64,000 bases of DNA from Clostridia bacterium (GCA_900759475.1 CAAEVK010000012.1:91440-155439); one strand, 5' to 3'; positions 39,548 through 48,275 are shown, counted from the first letter of the stretch. Notes: generated from the letters alone by a model not told the origin. Made by a program: numbers and translations.

Positions 39548-40210
39548 TTAAATAATATCTAATAATTCTTTCATTGATCTTATTTTATAATCTGGCTCTA
39601 TTAAAACTTCTTCTTTTTTCTTCCATTTGTTATTTATATTTTGCTCATACCATATAGTCTTTACACCTAATACTTTTACTCCTAATAAATCTTCTAGTAG
39701 CTCATCACTTACAAATGCAATTTTATTGTATTCTTCTTTTGGAATTTCTTCAAATGCTTTCATATATACTTTTAAATTTGGTTTTCTTTCTTTTACTTCT
39801 TCTGAAATAACTACTTTTTTAAAATATTTTCTTATATCTTCACGTTTTAAAATATATTCAACATTCCTAATAGAATTATTACTTATAATTCCTAGATAAT
39901 AACCTTTTTCGTATAATTTAGCAATAGTCTCTCTTGTCTCGCCATCTAAAATATGAGATTCTAATAATAGTATATCAATTTTTTCTAAATCTTCTTCTGT
40001 TATATTTAAAATTGATGATAAATCTTTATATATTTCTTTTTCTGTAATCTTTCCTAGAGAGTTTAAAATTTGATAGTTTTTCCATTTTCCAAATATATCA
40101 TCCCATTTTAAATTATATTTTTCTAATATTTTATTTATTTTATCATCAACATTTTCAAATTTACTGATTAATGTATATCCCCAATCAAAAAATATATATT
40201 TATATTTCAT
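39548..40210 (-). CDS. HAD superfamily hydrolase (element cargo)
   Basis: 220 residues. HAD motif I is FFDWGYTL (nucleophile Asp kept; the second Asp is replaced by Gly, as in some haloacid dehalogenase-type members), motif II SNN, motif III Lys in ERKPN, motif IV FVSDELLEDLLG. It follows the pyrophosphatase-like gene by one base and is the last gene of the cargo operon. Likely a small-molecule phosphatase; substrate unknown. Confidence 0.8.
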   Translation of the reverse strand: MKYKYIFFDWGYTLISKFENVDDKINKILEKYNLKWDDIFGKWKNYQILNSLGKITEKEIYKDLSSILNITEEDLEKIDILLLESHILDGETRETIAKLYEKGYYLGIISNNSIRNVEYILKREDIRKYFKKVVISEEVKERKPNLKVYMKAFEEIPKEEYNKIAFVSDELLEDLLGVKVLGVKTIWYEQNINNKWKKKEEVLIEPDYKIRSMKELLDII

Positions 40211-40211
40211 C

Positions 40212-40592
40212 TTATCTTTCTTCTCCTTTATCTTTTATATTATTTATTTCTTCAATAATCTCATGTTCGAAAAATCTTTCTTGAAATTCTACTAATGCCT
40301 CAATTTGTTGTTTAGTATATATCTTTTCTTCAGGAGCAATCACTAATTTATCGTCATCATCATCCAATCTATGTATTGCAGCTATACATTTTCCTTCATA
40401 TTCTTCTACTGGTTCAAATATTCCTACTATATATGCATCTAATTCTTCACCATCTCCACTAATTGTATTCGGAACATATCCATAATTAATTGGATATATA
40501 AAATTCCATTTAGGATGTTTTGAGCCCATTGGTCTATCCATAACAACTTTGACTTTCTTACCTAAAAAATCTTTATAACTTACTTTTTTCAT
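40212..40592 (-). CDS. Inorganic pyrophosphatase-like protein (element cargo)
   Basis: 126 residues. The motifs MDRPMGSKHP, YPINYGYVP and DGEELDAYI match a short family I pyrophosphatase variant common in Bacillota and much smaller than the canonical 175-residue enzyme. The family I metal site DGEELDAY is kept. It could pull a pyrophosphate-releasing reaction forward in the cargo pathway, or hydrolyse another diphosphate. Tightly packed between the HprK-like and HAD genes. Confidence 0.8.
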   Translation of the reverse strand: MKKVSYKDFLGKKVKVVMDRPMGSKHPKWNFIYPINYGYVPNTISGDGEELDAYIVGIFEPVEEYEGKCIAAIHRLDDDDDKLVIAPEEKIYTKQQIEALVEFQERFFEHEIIEEINNIKDKGEER

Positions 40593-40606
40593 TTATTATA
40601 TCCTTT

Positions 40607-41554
40607 CTAATATAATTTATTGTATATCATATCCGATAATTTTTTAATATTACCTCTTGCAGTATATATTCCGGTCTTTTTAACTAATTTCTCTACAAAA
40701 TTCATTCTCTTCATTGCTAGTTCTTGATTGTCAAAATTAGGGAATGGATAATTTGTGCTTAATACAATATTTCTATCAGCCCTTATATATTCTGATATAG
40801 CCTTCATTGTAGCTAATGTCGCAACATCTTCCATTTGTTTTGTTAAATTTGTTTCTTCATCTTTAACTGGATATGTAGCAGTATATAGTATATTTGAAAG
40901 CTTCGCTGTCTTAGTTACTTTTATACCTAACTCTTCAAATTCTGGATTTATATATATTTTGTTTTCCCATGGTCTATTCATTTTCTCTTTGTCAATTTTA
41001 CTTATCAAACTTGGAAAATATTCATGTATTACTCCAACTCTAATATGAGTTTGAAGAGTCCCACAGTAAACATATGGTATTCCATCTTCAAGACCTATAA
41101 CTGCTCTATCATTGCATACAAAGTTATAGCCTTTTTCCATACAAAGATACATTGCCAATGTTGTTTTACCCGAACCAGCTTCTCCTGAAATTAATGTTGC
41201 TTTACCATCTTTTTCAACAATTGCACAATGAATAAAATACTTATCTTCTTTGTTTAATTCTTTTGCAAACATTGATAAGGCTAAATATATCAAATCTGGT
41301 AAATACAATTCTCTTTCTGGTACACATATCAATGCTTGGTTCAATTCTGGATTTATTTGTACTAAATTAGGTCTTTTATCTAGGTAAATCAAATAATTCC
41401 CACTCAAATCAGCATTTTCATCAGGTATAATTTCTATTCCAGGTATAGTTTCCGGAACTTGTTCTTCATCTGTCAAAAAATAATTGTAAATCTTTTCAGA
41501 ATTTGTTGCAAATATAATTTCTGCGGAATGGCATTTCATCCTTAATTTTTTCAT
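40607..41554 (-). CDS. HprK-like P-loop ATPase/kinase (element cargo)
   Basis: 315 residues. The central P-loop GEAGSGKTT (about residue 118) followed by VCNDRAVIGLEDG resembles the HPr kinase/phosphorylase catalytic fold. The N-terminal domain of standard HprK and its HPr-binding signature are missing, so HPr is probably not the target. Similar HprK-like proteins accompany radical SAM enzymes in some peptide or natural product clusters (for example the ScmC family), which fits this operon. Function is not proven. Confidence 0.7.
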   Translation of the reverse strand: MKKLRMKCHSAEIIFATNSEKIYNYFLTDEEQVPETIPGIEIIPDENADLSGNYLIYLDKRPNLVQINPELNQALICVPERELYLPDLIYLALSMFAKELNKEDKYFIHCAIVEKDGKATLISGEAGSGKTTLAMYLCMEKGYNFVCNDRAVIGLEDGIPYVYCGTLQTHIRVGVIHEYFPSLISKIDKEKMNRPWENKIYINPEFEELGIKVTKTAKLSNILYTATYPVKDEETNLTKQMEDVATLATMKAISEYIRADRNIVLSTNYPFPNFDNQELAMKRMNFVEKLVKKTGIYTARGNIKKLSDMIYNKLY

Positions 41555-41572
41555 TTAATACCTCCTTACTAA

Positions 41573-42817
41573 TTAGAAAACAATATCATTTTCTATCAAT
41601 TTTACTATTCTATTCTTCTCTTGAATTATATCACATTCGTCTATAATTTTAAACTTGTAATTTTCTATTATTATTTTCCCATCTTTCATTACTATCTCAG
41701 GCTTATTTCCTGATGTGTAGATTAGGTTTTCTATAATAGATTTTTTATAAGTAAAATTTAAATTATTTCTATTAAAGAATAATATATCTGCCTTATTTCC
41801 CTCAATAATACTTCCCGAATTTATTTTCATATATTTTGCTGGATTTATAGTAATCATATCTAGTAATGTATTGCTATCCAAATTAGTTAATAAAGCTGTT
41901 GTTCTCAAACTATCAAGTAATGATAACGAATCATTTGTTGCAGGTCCATCTGTTGCAACTATTACATTAATTTGATTATCCAATAATTTTTTTATATCAC
42001 ATGGCTTATTTTTTAACTTTAAATTACTACTATGGCATGCTACAACTGATACTTTATTATTTTTTATTAACATTATATCATCATTACTTAAATAATTACA
42101 ATGCACTAGTAAAGTATTTTCATTTAATAAATCGTATTTTTTTAGTAATTCGATTGGTGTCATTTTATATTTTTTCTCAATGTATTTTACCTCTTCAGCA
42201 GTTTCGCAAATATGTAGACTTAATTTTATTCTCTTATTGTTTTTTAAAAAATTTGAAATCTCAATTAAAGTCCCTTTTTCTATCCATTTTACTGAATGTA
42301 AACCGATAAAGTATTCTACATTTTTCTTTTTCTCTAAAGAATTAAATTTCTGTTCAAAATTCAATTTATACTCCATCAACTTTTTAGAATTCATCATAGG
42401 GTACCCTAAAAAAGCATTAACTGGGAAACTTGCTACATTCGGCCATCCTCTAACTCCAAACACTGTCAATGTACCATTTTTGATTGATTCTAAAATAACA
42501 TTATTTATAGAACTACTCCTAATCTCATCTATAATACTCTTAAACTTTGTATGAAATTTCTCTCCTAACAAAATGTATTCTTCTGTTGATAGATTTTTTT
42601 TGTATCCTCTTAAAAAATATTCGCCAAAATGAATATGAGCATTTAAAAAAGCTGGTAAAATTATGTATTCTTTTGCTTCAATTACTTTCTTACTCGAAAT
42701 AGCCTTATTTCCCACATATACAATTTTATTATCTTTTATTCCTATATTTGCCTGCTTTATTTCTCTTTTAAAATTTTGAGTTACAATTAATCCGTCCCTT
42801 ATTAGCAAATCTAACAT
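41573..42817 (-). CDS. Amidohydrolase, MTA/SAH deaminase-like (element cargo)
   Basis: 414 residues. Metal ligands of the amidohydrolase TIM barrel are visible: HIH at residues 61-63, SLHICETAEE, LVHCNY and ATDGPATND. The layout is that of the MtaD/SsnA/AtzA group, which deaminate or dechlorinate adenine, guanine or triazine compounds. Next to a radical SAM gene, one attractive substrate is 5'-deoxyadenosine or S-adenosylhomocysteine, but other purines are equally possible. It begins 10 bases after the radical SAM stop. Confidence 0.8.
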   Translation of the reverse strand: MLDLLIRDGLIVTQNFKREIKQANIGIKDNKIVYVGNKAISSKKVIEAKEYIILPAFLNAHIHFGEYFLRGYKKNLSTEEYILLGEKFHTKFKSIIDEIRSSSINNVILESIKNGTLTVFGVRGWPNVASFPVNAFLGYPMMNSKKLMEYKLNFEQKFNSLEKKKNVEYFIGLHSVKWIEKGTLIEISNFLKNNKRIKLSLHICETAEEVKYIEKKYKMTPIELLKKYDLLNENTLLVHCNYLSNDDIMLIKNNKVSVVACHSSNLKLKNKPCDIKKLLDNQINVIVATDGPATNDSLSLLDSLRTTALLTNLDSNTLLDMITINPAKYMKINSGSIIEGNKADILFFNRNNLNFTYKKSIIENLIYTSGNKPEIVMKDGKIIIENYKFKIIDECDIIQEKNRIVKLIENDIVF

Positions 42818-42826
42818 TATTAACTC

Positions 42827-43960
42827 CTACCTTTTTGGTTTTCCAATCCATGTACATAGATAATTTTCATGCACCAATTGTTTTTCTCCCTTTTTATATT
42901 CAATGCTATCATTAAAATTAATTTCTTTAAAGCAAAATGGATCTCTAGCATATAAATCTTTTTCTCCAGTTTCACATTTTTTATATGTATAAGCCATAGC
43001 AAAACAGCCACCTCTGCAAATTTCTGCTTTATCACAATCTTTGCAACCTTCTATTTTTTCATAATTTTCTTTTCTAATTCTAAAACTCTTGAATTGCTCT
43101 GAATTAACTATATCAAGTATATCATCTTTTAAGAGATTTCCTACTCTATAGTCATGCATATATACACATGGAGATACAGGTATTTTTCCATCTGGTGTAA
43201 TTGAATTGATCCTCATAGAATATATGCCACATGAACACCCATGCACTTTGTTATTATCCACTAATCCAGATAAAGTTGGTTCACTCAATTCTACTGTATC
43301 ACATATTTTAAATAAATACTTATAGTTTTCAAGTACTTGATTTTTAGTAGGTACAAGTTCATAATGTTTTTCTTGAATTGGTTTTAATAAATTAAATCGA
43401 ATATTTGAATTATATTGCTTTGCTAATTCTAATAAAGCATCTATACGATCCTTGGTAAAATTCCAATTCATCGCACACATTATAATCCCTGATTCTATTC
43501 CATATTCTTTGCATATTTCCAGAGCTTCTATTGCATATTTGTACACATCTCCTCCTCTATTTTCATTATGTTCTTTTTCATATGGTGAATCTAAACTAAT
43601 ATCTACATCATTTAATAACTTTAGACATTCTGGGTAAACATTTTTCAATGCAATTAAACTTATTCCGGATGTTGTAATTCCTACTTTTATGTTCTTCTTT
43701 GTTAATTCTTTCAATATATATGGCAATAGACTATCCTGAACTTTTAAACCATTAGTAAAAATAGGTTCATTACCCCCTAAATTAATTGTCTCCACTCCTA
43801 TTCTTTGAACCTGCTCAATTACTTTATCAACAATTTCTTTAGTAAGATTTTTTCCTTTTTCTCTAACACTCATTGAATAACAGTGTTTACATTTGCAAGG
43901 ACAATCATTTCCTAATGTCCAACCTATGTTTTTAATTTGTCTACATTCTTTTTCTTCCAT
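42827..43960 (-). CDS. Radical SAM/SPASM enzyme (element cargo)
   Basis: 377 residues. Radical SAM cysteines Cys20, Cys24 and Cys27 in CPCKCKHC bind the catalytic 4Fe-4S cluster; LGGNEPIF is the SAM-binding glycine motif. The C-terminal SPASM domain has a CKDCDKAEICRGGC (CX2CX5CX3C) signature and further cysteines around GCSCG and SPC, so two auxiliary clusters are likely. Such enzymes modify peptides or small molecules. I found no obvious precursor peptide nearby. ATG overlaps the upstream gene's end closely. Confidence 0.88.
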   Translation of the reverse strand: MEEKECRQIKNIGWTLGNDCPCKCKHCYSMSVREKGKNLTKEIVDKVIEQVQRIGVETINLGGNEPIFTNGLKVQDSLLPYILKELTKKNIKVGITTSGISLIALKNVYPECLKLLNDVDISLDSPYEKEHNENRGGDVYKYAIEALEICKEYGIESGIIMCAMNWNFTKDRIDALLELAKQYNSNIRFNLLKPIQEKHYELVPTKNQVLENYKYLFKICDTVELSEPTLSGLVDNNKVHGCSCGIYSMRINSITPDGKIPVSPCVYMHDYRVGNLLKDDILDIVNSEQFKSFRIRKENYEKIEGCKDCDKAEICRGGCFAMAYTYKKCETGEKDLYARDPFCFKEINFNDSIEYKKGEKQLVHENYLCTWIGKPKR

Positions 43961-43961
43961 T

Positions 43962-44675
43962 TTAATCCCCTTTCAAAATTTCTTTTTTTACTTTCCTTAT
44001 TTGTTCTTTAATCTTTTCATAGTATGAAAAATTTATATCTAAATTTTTCTTTAGAGCATCTATATATAATTCTTCATACAAACTTAAGTATATTTTATAT
44101 TGCTTGTATGAATAATATTTATCTGTAATATTCCATAATTTAAATAAATTGTCTATTTCTTTTTCTGTTTTTATATTATTTTTTTGTCGGTCTACCATTG
44201 ATTTTCTATTTGATAATACATAAAGTAAAAATTCACAATCATTTTTTTGTTTTATTTGATTTATAAAATTTAAAATTATTTTTGTCTCATCTTCTATTAC
44301 TCCAACATCATTTAGATGATAGTTATATTCATTTGTTTTTCCAAAATGATTCTCATATATCTTTTTATCGACAATAGTTAATATATTCTTTTTATAATTT
44401 ATAGTAAAAATCTGTCCATATATAATATTGGTATTCTCAATTTGCCCACTTTCATTAATAGCATTAATAAATTTTAAATAATCAAATGTACTTTCTGTGT
44501 ACTCCTCTATTTTTTCATTTTTCATAATTTTCTTCATTTCGTCATTTTTCTTCACATTTAATTCTATGTACTCTGTTAACTTTTTGCTATTTATAAGTTT
44601 TTTAATGAACTTTTTATCATCTATTATCTCTATTCCATCATATTTAAAAATGCCAATTTCATTATCGCTCTTCAT
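43962..44675 (-). CDS. Hypothetical protein (element cargo)
   Basis: 237 residues, Lys/Glu/Asn-rich, no signal peptide or membrane segment. I recognise no family. It overlaps the PHP gene by 14 bases and ends one base before the radical SAM start, so it is translationally coupled to both and probably acts with them. Possible motifs are a central YGQIFTINYKKNILTIV strand-rich part and a helical C-terminus. Confidence 0.65.
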   Translation of the reverse strand: MKSDNEIGIFKYDGIEIIDDKKFIKKLINSKKLTEYIELNVKKNDEMKKIMKNEKIEEYTESTFDYLKFINAINESGQIENTNIIYGQIFTINYKKNILTIVDKKIYENHFGKTNEYNYHLNDVGVIEDETKIILNFINQIKQKNDCEFLLYVLSNRKSMVDRQKNNIKTEKEIDNLFKLWNITDKYYSYKQYKIYLSLYEELYIDALKKNLDINFSYYEKIKEQIRKVKKEILKGD

Positions 44676-45567
44676 AATTTAATCCTCCTTGTGTAATAAT
44701 CTTTGCTTTATCCAACCAAGGAGTTATAATTTCTTCAGGTATATTTAAATTTGACCTACCTATACCTATCTCGGAATCAGGAGTACCATGTGAATCACTT
44801 CCTCCTGAAATATATAAATTATTCTTTTGTGCAAATTCTAATGCAAATCGATGTTGTTCATTTGAATAATATGGATAATATCCTTCTATGCCATCTAACA
44901 TACTTTCACTTATTAATGTTTCTAGTACATCCATTGAATTTTCATTATACTTAAATATATGTGGCATAAAAACTTTCCCCCCACATTGTTTTATCAACTG
45001 TACAACTTGTTTATATGATGGAATAAGTCCTGAAAAATCAACAAAAAAATCGCTATTAGGATTTGATGTATATGTTAATAGAAAGGTTCTTGCATTATCC
45101 CACGCTTCTGCTGAGATAAACCTCTTATTTTCTAAATGTCTTTTTATTTCGTCAAATACTGCTCTTTTTCCTCTTTCTTTTTCCGCATCATATATTATGT
45201 TATGAACATTTATAACTAAACCTTTTTCAATGCACTTTTCTATAATTAAATTAGTCTCATATATATTATAATCTTTTTTCGGAAGATATAATTTTGATAT
45301 TTTGTCTTGCACTAAATCTGTATCAATATTATAGCCAATTAATTCTATTGGTACATTATTTACTATTGTAGAAAATTCACAACCTGGTATTATTTTTCCA
45401 CTATAAAATCTTTCCTCTGATAATTCTTTTAATTCTGCATATGCTTCACATGTATTATTATCTGTTATTGAAATTATAGAAACATTTCTTTTCTCTGCTA
45501 TCTGTAATATTTTTATTAAATTATTTTTTCCGCCAGAATAGTTTGAATGAATATGTAGATCTATCAT
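44662..45567 (-). CDS. PHP-domain phosphoesterase (element cargo)
   Basis: 301 residues. PHP metal motifs: HIHSNYSGG at the N-terminus (His5, His7), SITDNNTC, PGCEFST, FMPHIFKY and GGSDSHGTPDS. The pattern is closest to the trinuclear-metal nucleotide phosphatase group that includes 3',5'-nucleoside bisphosphate phosphatase and RNase AM, so a nucleotide or cyclic phosphate substrate is plausible. It is the first gene of the tight cargo operon. Confidence 0.82.
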   Translation of the reverse strand: MIDLHIHSNYSGGKNNLIKILQIAEKRNVSIISITDNNTCEAYAELKELSEERFYSGKIIPGCEFSTIVNNVPIELIGYNIDTDLVQDKISKLYLPKKDYNIYETNLIIEKCIEKGLVINVHNIIYDAEKERGKRAVFDEIKRHLENKRFISAEAWDNARTFLLTYTSNPNSDFFVDFSGLIPSYKQVVQLIKQCGGKVFMPHIFKYNENSMDVLETLISESMLDGIEGYYPYYSNEQHRFALEFAQKNNLYISGGSDSHGTPDSEIGIGRSNLNIPEEIITPWLDKAKIITQGGLNYEER

Positions 45568-45660
45568 AACAATCTCCTTTTGCTATTTACATAAATATCT
45601 TACCATATTTTTCCACAAAATTCAACACTTATCCTTAATAATTTACATTTTTTGTATATC

Positions 45661-46233
45661 TTATATTGATTTTATTAACAAGTCAAAAATCAGTCTTTTT
45701 CCATCATCGTCCATTCGAGCATAAGAATCTGAAATCTTTTTATTCACAGTTTGATTAGCTTCATCTTGATTAGTAAACTTTAATAAATACTCGAAAAAAT
45801 ATTTTTTATGAAGAATATAAGAAATTATATCTGAATTTATTATTAACTTGCTCATCTGATCAAAATCATCATTTGCATTTTTTCTATGATTCATTATAGC
45901 ATGTTTTATTAATTGTATTTTTGTCTCTTTATAGTTATTTTCTCTTAAAAAATCTTCTGCATACTCTGCTCCTATAATCTCATGATTATCTATTTCTCCT
46001 TTAAGCATAAATTTTCCGACATCATGAAATAATCCTGTTAATATAGCGTCTATTTTATTGATTCTCTTTATATATGACATTTCAAAGCAAATCTTTGCAC
46101 AAGGTATAAAATGTTCTTCATAAAAAGGAATTGAACTATTTTCCTTTGCTAATTTACTTATTATTCTAGTTGACTTAACTAAAATTGGATTTGTCTCTAG
46201 TAATTTTTCAAATTCTATATTTCTACTATACAT
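45661..46233 (-). CDS. HD-domain hydrolase (element cargo)
   Basis: 190 residues. HD motifs are visible as GLFHDVGKF, IKHAIMNHR and a later NSDIISYI, giving the HxnHDxnD set for a metal-dependent phosphohydrolase. No other domain is present. It lies 93 bases upstream of the PHP gene, behind an AAGGAGATAAAG ribosome binding site, and probably belongs to the same transcript. Likely substrates are nucleotides or a signalling phosphodiester. Confidence 0.8.
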   Translation of the reverse strand: MYSRNIEFEKLLETNPILVKSTRIISKLAKENSSIPFYEEHFIPCAKICFEMSYIKRINKIDAILTGLFHDVGKFMLKGEIDNHEIIGAEYAEDFLRENNYKETKIQLIKHAIMNHRKNANDDFDQMSKLIINSDIISYILHKKYFFEYLLKFTNQDEANQTVNKKISDSYARMDDDGKRLIFDLLIKSI

Positions 46234-46340
46234 CTTTATCTCCTTCTGATTATGCTTATTTATAATTTTATTTTTTAATTATAATATATATTTCTTATAA
46301 TTACAATTATAAATTACCTTATTAATTATTTCATTATCCT

Positions 46341-46811
46341 TTATTCATTCCTAAACTCTTCTCTATAAACATCTCCTATAATATAAAAATCATATAAATC
46401 CATTTTAGTCATTCCTTCAGGGTCTTTACTTACATAATAATTCGCTTTTTTTCTTGCATTTTTTAACATTTTATTAAATCTCTCATAATGTTCATCACCT
46501 AATAAATTTTTCATAACTTCACTATTTAAGTATGTACCAATAGCCATTGTTCTTAAAAATTTTATACTTATTTTTCTTTGTGTCTTTAAAAACTTGTCCA
46601 TTTTTTCTTCAATTGGTTTTAAAATTTCTTTAATTAATTCTTCCATTTTATCTTGATATAAATCTAAATTTAATTCCTTATCTATACCACTTCTAATAAT
46701 ATCTGCTTCATATCTTCCTTGACTTTTTGCAATATTTTTTATCATATCTTTTTTATATTTTGGTACTCTAATTACCATAGTTACTAATTTTTCTTCTTCT
46801 TTTTCCTTCAA
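46341..46811 (-). CDS. Ribbon-helix-helix-like accessory protein
   Basis: 156 residues, starting at TTG 46811 behind AGGAGGA. The N-terminal TMVIRVPKYKKDMIKNIAKS suggests a ribbon-helix-helix DNA-binding domain, followed by a long helical region. It lies beside the oriT-like site, which fits a MobC-type relaxosome accessory protein or a partition/copy control protein. Confidence 0.6.
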   Translation of the reverse strand: MKEKEEEKLVTMVIRVPKYKKDMIKNIAKSQGRYEADIIRSGIDKELNLDLYQDKMEELIKEILKPIEEKMDKFLKTQRKISIKFLRTMAIGTYLNSEVMKNLLGDEHYERFNKMLKNARKKANYYVSKDPEGMTKMDLYDFYIIGDVYREEFRNE

Positions 46812-46867
46812 CTTTCTTCCTCCTTTTCTTGTTGCTTTTTCTTTTCAAAATTGTTTTTAACAATTTT

Positions 46868-46927
46868 GCAGGATCAGGGAGATATCTCATCTCCCGCTTA
46901 CTGCCTAAAAGCGTGGCTTTTAGCAGG
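46868..46927 (-). promoter_or_regulatory. Candidate origin of transfer (oriT), MOB-P-like
   Basis: Minus strand shows CTG-CTAAAAGC/GCTTTTAG-GCAG (46901-46926), a hairpin GGGAGAT-GAGAT-ATCTCCC (46877-46895) and then GATCCTGCAAAA (46868-46874), whose ATCCTG|C matches the IncP nick core. The order and GC-rich content in an AT-rich element are those of plasmid transfer origins. There is no relaxase in the element. Confidence 0.55.
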
Positions 46928-47023
46928 GTGCTTTATACATTTTCGTGATATCCTTTGTATATCTCACTTAATCCTAAAAAAAGCAAGTATAAATTCAAAA
47001 AAATCTATACTTGTTCCTTAATT

Positions 47024-47329
47024 TTATTTTAATTCTTCTTGCAATTTGATTCCATCTTTCAATCCTGATAGATAATATTTTTTATAAAAATAATAACTTT
47101 CATAATCTACTGTTTCAATATAATCTTCTAATACTTTTATAATATCATCTTTTAATTCATTAAGATTGTATGGAATTTTTTCTATTTTTTCGTTTAGAAA
47201 ATTATGTTTTTTACTTCTATTGGCTTTATCTTGATTCATAAATCTTTTATCTTCTTCATTTATAAAAGCCAATTCTTCTTCTCTTGCCTCGAATATAGTT
47301 TCTAACATATTAATATTTTTATTTACCAT
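47024..47329 (-). CDS. Hypothetical element protein
   Basis: 101 residues from ATG 47329, which has GGGAGGTGAG upstream; the ATG at 47347 overlaps that site. It is acidic to neutral and helical, ending with YYFYKKYYLSGLKDGIKL, a pattern that recurs in short uncharacterised proteins (DUF6809-like) of clostridial conjugative elements. The assignment is weak. Confidence 0.55.
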   Translation of the reverse strand: MVNKNINMLETIFEAREEELAFINEEDKRFMNQDKANRSKKHNFLNEKIEKIPYNLNELKDDIIKVLEDYIETVDYESYYFYKKYYLSGLKDGIKLQEELK

Positions 47330-47398
47330 TTTTATCTCACCTCCCATTGCTGTGTGATGTTAACTCTGTTTAAATAATTATTCAAGTCTTTTTTAGAA

Positions 47399-47898
47399 TT
47401 ATTTAAAATTATTTGCATATAAACTCATCCAATCAAAATTGCTATAATCTCTATCACTTTTATATTTATATTTTTTATTTATATTATTTGATGGTAAAAA
47501 TTCCACAACTTTATTTGCACTTTTTTCATTACCTATATGTAAATTTTCTATATCTTTAGAATATACATCTACAACATATATTTTATATGCTTTACCTTTT
47601 CCTTGATTTTCTTGTTTTATTAATTTTGCCTCTTCTAATTCTTTAAATATTTTTATTACTGTTTTACTACTTGCTTTTAAGTTTTCTCCCATTTCTTTTC
47701 TTGTCATAAAAAGACATATATTTCCATATTCGTCAACTTTGTTGTTCATCCTTGATAAATTTAATCTATCTAGTATAAAAATATATGCTAATTGAGACAA
47801 AGGGCACAAAATCGATTTATATGCTCTGCATATAAAATTTTTCTTGGTACTTGACAGAACTTAAAATTAAGTTTTTGATTTATATTTATATACTTCAA
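47399..47898 (-). pseudogene. RepA_N-type replication initiator, decayed
   Basis: A coherent C-terminal part (from 47809) reads LAYIFILDRLNLSRMNN, EYGNICLFMTRKEM and a winged-helix, typical of RepA_N initiators. Its N-terminus (KFCQVPRKILYAEH) lies in another frame starting at TTG 47898 behind GAGGTG. The required shift is -1 (or +2), with no CGG, unlike the chromosomal cases, so this looks like true decay or truncation. It suggests a plasmid ancestry for the element. Confidence 0.55.
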
Positions 47899-48023
47899 TA
47901 TTCACCTCATTTCATTTTGAAATTATGCACTCACAATTTCAATAAAAAGGACTACTAACCTAAATTAGTAATCCATTCCAAAATCCTGAAATAACTTGTT
48001 TTTAATTTCTATCATAAAAGTAA

Positions 48024-48040
48024 TTGTTACCAAGCACAAT
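48024..48040. other. Attachment site, deacetylase 5' side of the element
   Basis: Minus-strand AATTGTGCTTGG ends at 48030; TAA follows at once inside the element. The final TGG (48030-48032) matches the core at 37296-37298. Confidence 0.75.
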
Positions 48041-48224
48041 TCATTGTTAAGGCTACTTTCTTTTCTGTAGTATCTACAGAATAAATTGGGACTTCTCTTT
48101 CTGTATAAGTTGTTTGAATACTTTCTTCCAAATTGCTTGTTGCACCAAGAACAAATAAAACACTCACTGTTAAAAATGCAATTATATAGGATATTATTTT
48201 ATCTTTATTTAACACCAAAAACAT
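48030..48224 (-). pseudogene. PdaB-like polysaccharide deacetylase, 5' part, split by the integrative element
   Basis: 65 residues: an N-terminal membrane or signal segment (IISYIIAFLTVSVLFVLGA), then YSVDTTEKKVALTMNCAW, which is the typical entry into the NodB domain of PdaB-like proteins. Start ATG 48224 with AAAGGATG upstream. Inside the element the frame stops directly after the junction. Joined to 37295-36726, the frame runs on as NCAW-NADDIDEIL with no gap. Confidence 0.9.
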
Positions 48225-48275
48225 ACTATTCACATCCTTTTTATACCATATGCTCGTTTATATAGTATTAGAACT

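Larger units (their letters stand above)
37297..48031. mobile_element. 10.7-kb integrative element inserted in a polysaccharide deacetylase gene
   Basis: Boundaries are set by the two halves of the deacetylase gene, each ending at a TGG. The element holds a large serine recombinase at one end, a small ORF upstream of it, an eight-gene enzyme set (HAD to HD), a ribbon-helix-helix-like protein, an oriT-like site, one hypothetical gene, and a decayed repA at the other end. All genes are on the minus strand. Removal by recombination between the TGG cores would delete 10,734 bases and restore the gene without a scar. No relaxase or secretion gene lies inside. Confidence 0.88.

Noticed and set aside
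42820..43035. Short minus-strand ORF within the radical SAM gene as a precursor peptide
   Set aside because: It is a shadow frame inside the SPASM coding region, without a ribosome binding site or peptide-like leader.
39548..46233. Calling the cargo operon a known RiPP or defence system
   Set aside because: No precursor peptide, leader-binding domain, protease or transporter was seen, and no signature gene of a defence family I know is present. Naming a function would be a guess.
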